Source: JAQBGV01 sp032128395 (GTDB lineage: Bacteria > Planctomycetota > UBA8108 > UBA1146). From it: DNA of 52,242 bases. A program made the position numbers and the translations under genes. Below the pieces are notes generated by a model. The model was not told the origin of the DNA. It saw nothing but the letters and a program-made list of their open reading frames with translations, and did no database searches. Location: NCBI GenBank assembly GCA_032128395.1, contig JAQBGV010000073.1, positions 1 to 52,242 on the forward strand, given 5' to 3'. Below are positions 52,011 to 52,242 of this stretch, piece after piece (the stretch's first letter is position 1; the number at the start of each line of letters is the position of its first letter).

Positions 52011-52041
52011 AGAGCCGATCGCCCCTAGGGCGGTCGGCTCT
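52011..52041 (+). terminator. Rho-independent terminator
   Basis: AGAGCCGATCGCCC (52011-52024) pairs with GGGCGGTCGGCTCT (52028-52041) over 14 positions with one G-U wobble and a 3-base loop, followed by GTTTCC. It ends the redox gene unit. Confidence 0.85.
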
Positions 52042-52042
52042 G

Positions 52043-52242
52043 TTTCCTCAGGGGGCTGGCTCCCAGCCCCCTCTCGCTCGCGGCGGAGCCGCTCGCGATT
52101 CACCCCGACGAGGCTCGCCTCCGGCTCGGCGTTTCCTAGGGGGCTGGCTCCCAGCCCCCTCTCGCTCGCGGCAGAGCCGCTCGCGATTCACCCCAACGAG
52201 CTCGCCTCCGGCTCGGGGTTTCTTAGGGGGCTGGCTCCCAGC
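52043..52242. repeat. ~88-bp tandem repeat with internal hairpins, cut by window edge
   Basis: Two full copies and the start of a third (GGGGG at 52051, 52139, 52226; periods 88 and 87). Each begins with GGGGGCTGGCTCCCAGCCCC, a 9-bp stem with a 3-base loop, and includes a second GCGGC/GCCGC hairpin. Copies differ by only a few bases, so the array is recent and probably longer beyond the window. Confidence 0.9.

Noticed and set aside
1..52242. Insertion sequence, prophage or integrase
   Set aside because: No transposase, integrase, phage structural gene or terminal inverted repeats with target duplication was seen; only short palindromic repeats are present.

Overview
The window is GC-rich bacterial DNA, most likely from a member of the Planctomycetota. 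The best evidence is a set of five secreted proteins carrying a paired, Ca-binding, dockerin-like module (pattern RGDCN-DG-DI-DAV, then C-DNNDDG-DI-DAV-LL-LF-GGP-P, then CG-DPT-D-L-C). An adjacent DUF1501/DUF1800 pair, VCBS/FG-GAP proteins, many Tat/Sec-exported proteins and a sigma factor fused to a large extracytoplasmic part fit the same assignment. Phylum level is as far as I would go. Both ends look like assembly edges: a poly-G stretch on the left and an ~88-bp tandem repeat on the right.

Layout. 0.1-2.2 kb: a cysteine-rich membrane protein and a family 4 glycosyltransferase. 2.4-12.5 kb, all minus strand: a secreted zinc-protease-like protein, a VWA/response-regulator/histidine-kinase operon, a Tat-exported metallo-beta-lactamase-fold protein, an outer-membrane beta-barrel, an M28 peptidase whose reading frame runs into the barrel gene, and a ketosynthase-like protein without its catalytic residues. 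13-17.4 kb: three small exported proteins, an M42 aminopeptidase and a D-amino-acid-oxidase-like flavoprotein with permuted domain order. 17.4-29.1 kb is the secreted-protein island. It contains a membrane-anchored ECF sigma factor in an apparent operon with a VCBS/dockerin protein and a cohesin-like/dockerin protein, a tandem pair of membrane proteins (one frameshifted), and two more dockerin proteins.

29-35 kb: a lipoprotein, palindromic repeats, RecQ, a spermidine-synthase-fold protein coupled to a GNAT acetyltransferase, the relic of a terpene-cyclase-like repeat gene, and a polysaccharide flippase. 35.6-46 kb: a 1241-residue VPS10/BNR propeller with inserted PDZ and EF-hand modules, an APH/P-loop kinase fusion, two membrane proteins, and a DUF1501/DUF1800 pair whose DUF1800 member carries an N-terminal dockerin. 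46-52 kb: a HemN relative without the radical-SAM cysteines, RmuC, and an envelope redox group (DUF1573, DsbD N-terminal-like domain, peroxiredoxin-like).

Themes: envelope and secretion functions dominate, several enzyme families appear as pseudoenzymes, and palindromic repeats recur between genes. The most interesting candidate system is the sigma-factor operon at 19.4-24.8 kb: a sigma factor that appears tethered through its own transmembrane helix to about 730 residues of beta-sandwich-like repeats outside the cytoplasm, coupled to secreted dockerin proteins. All functional statements are read from sequence and family knowledge; no search was run.
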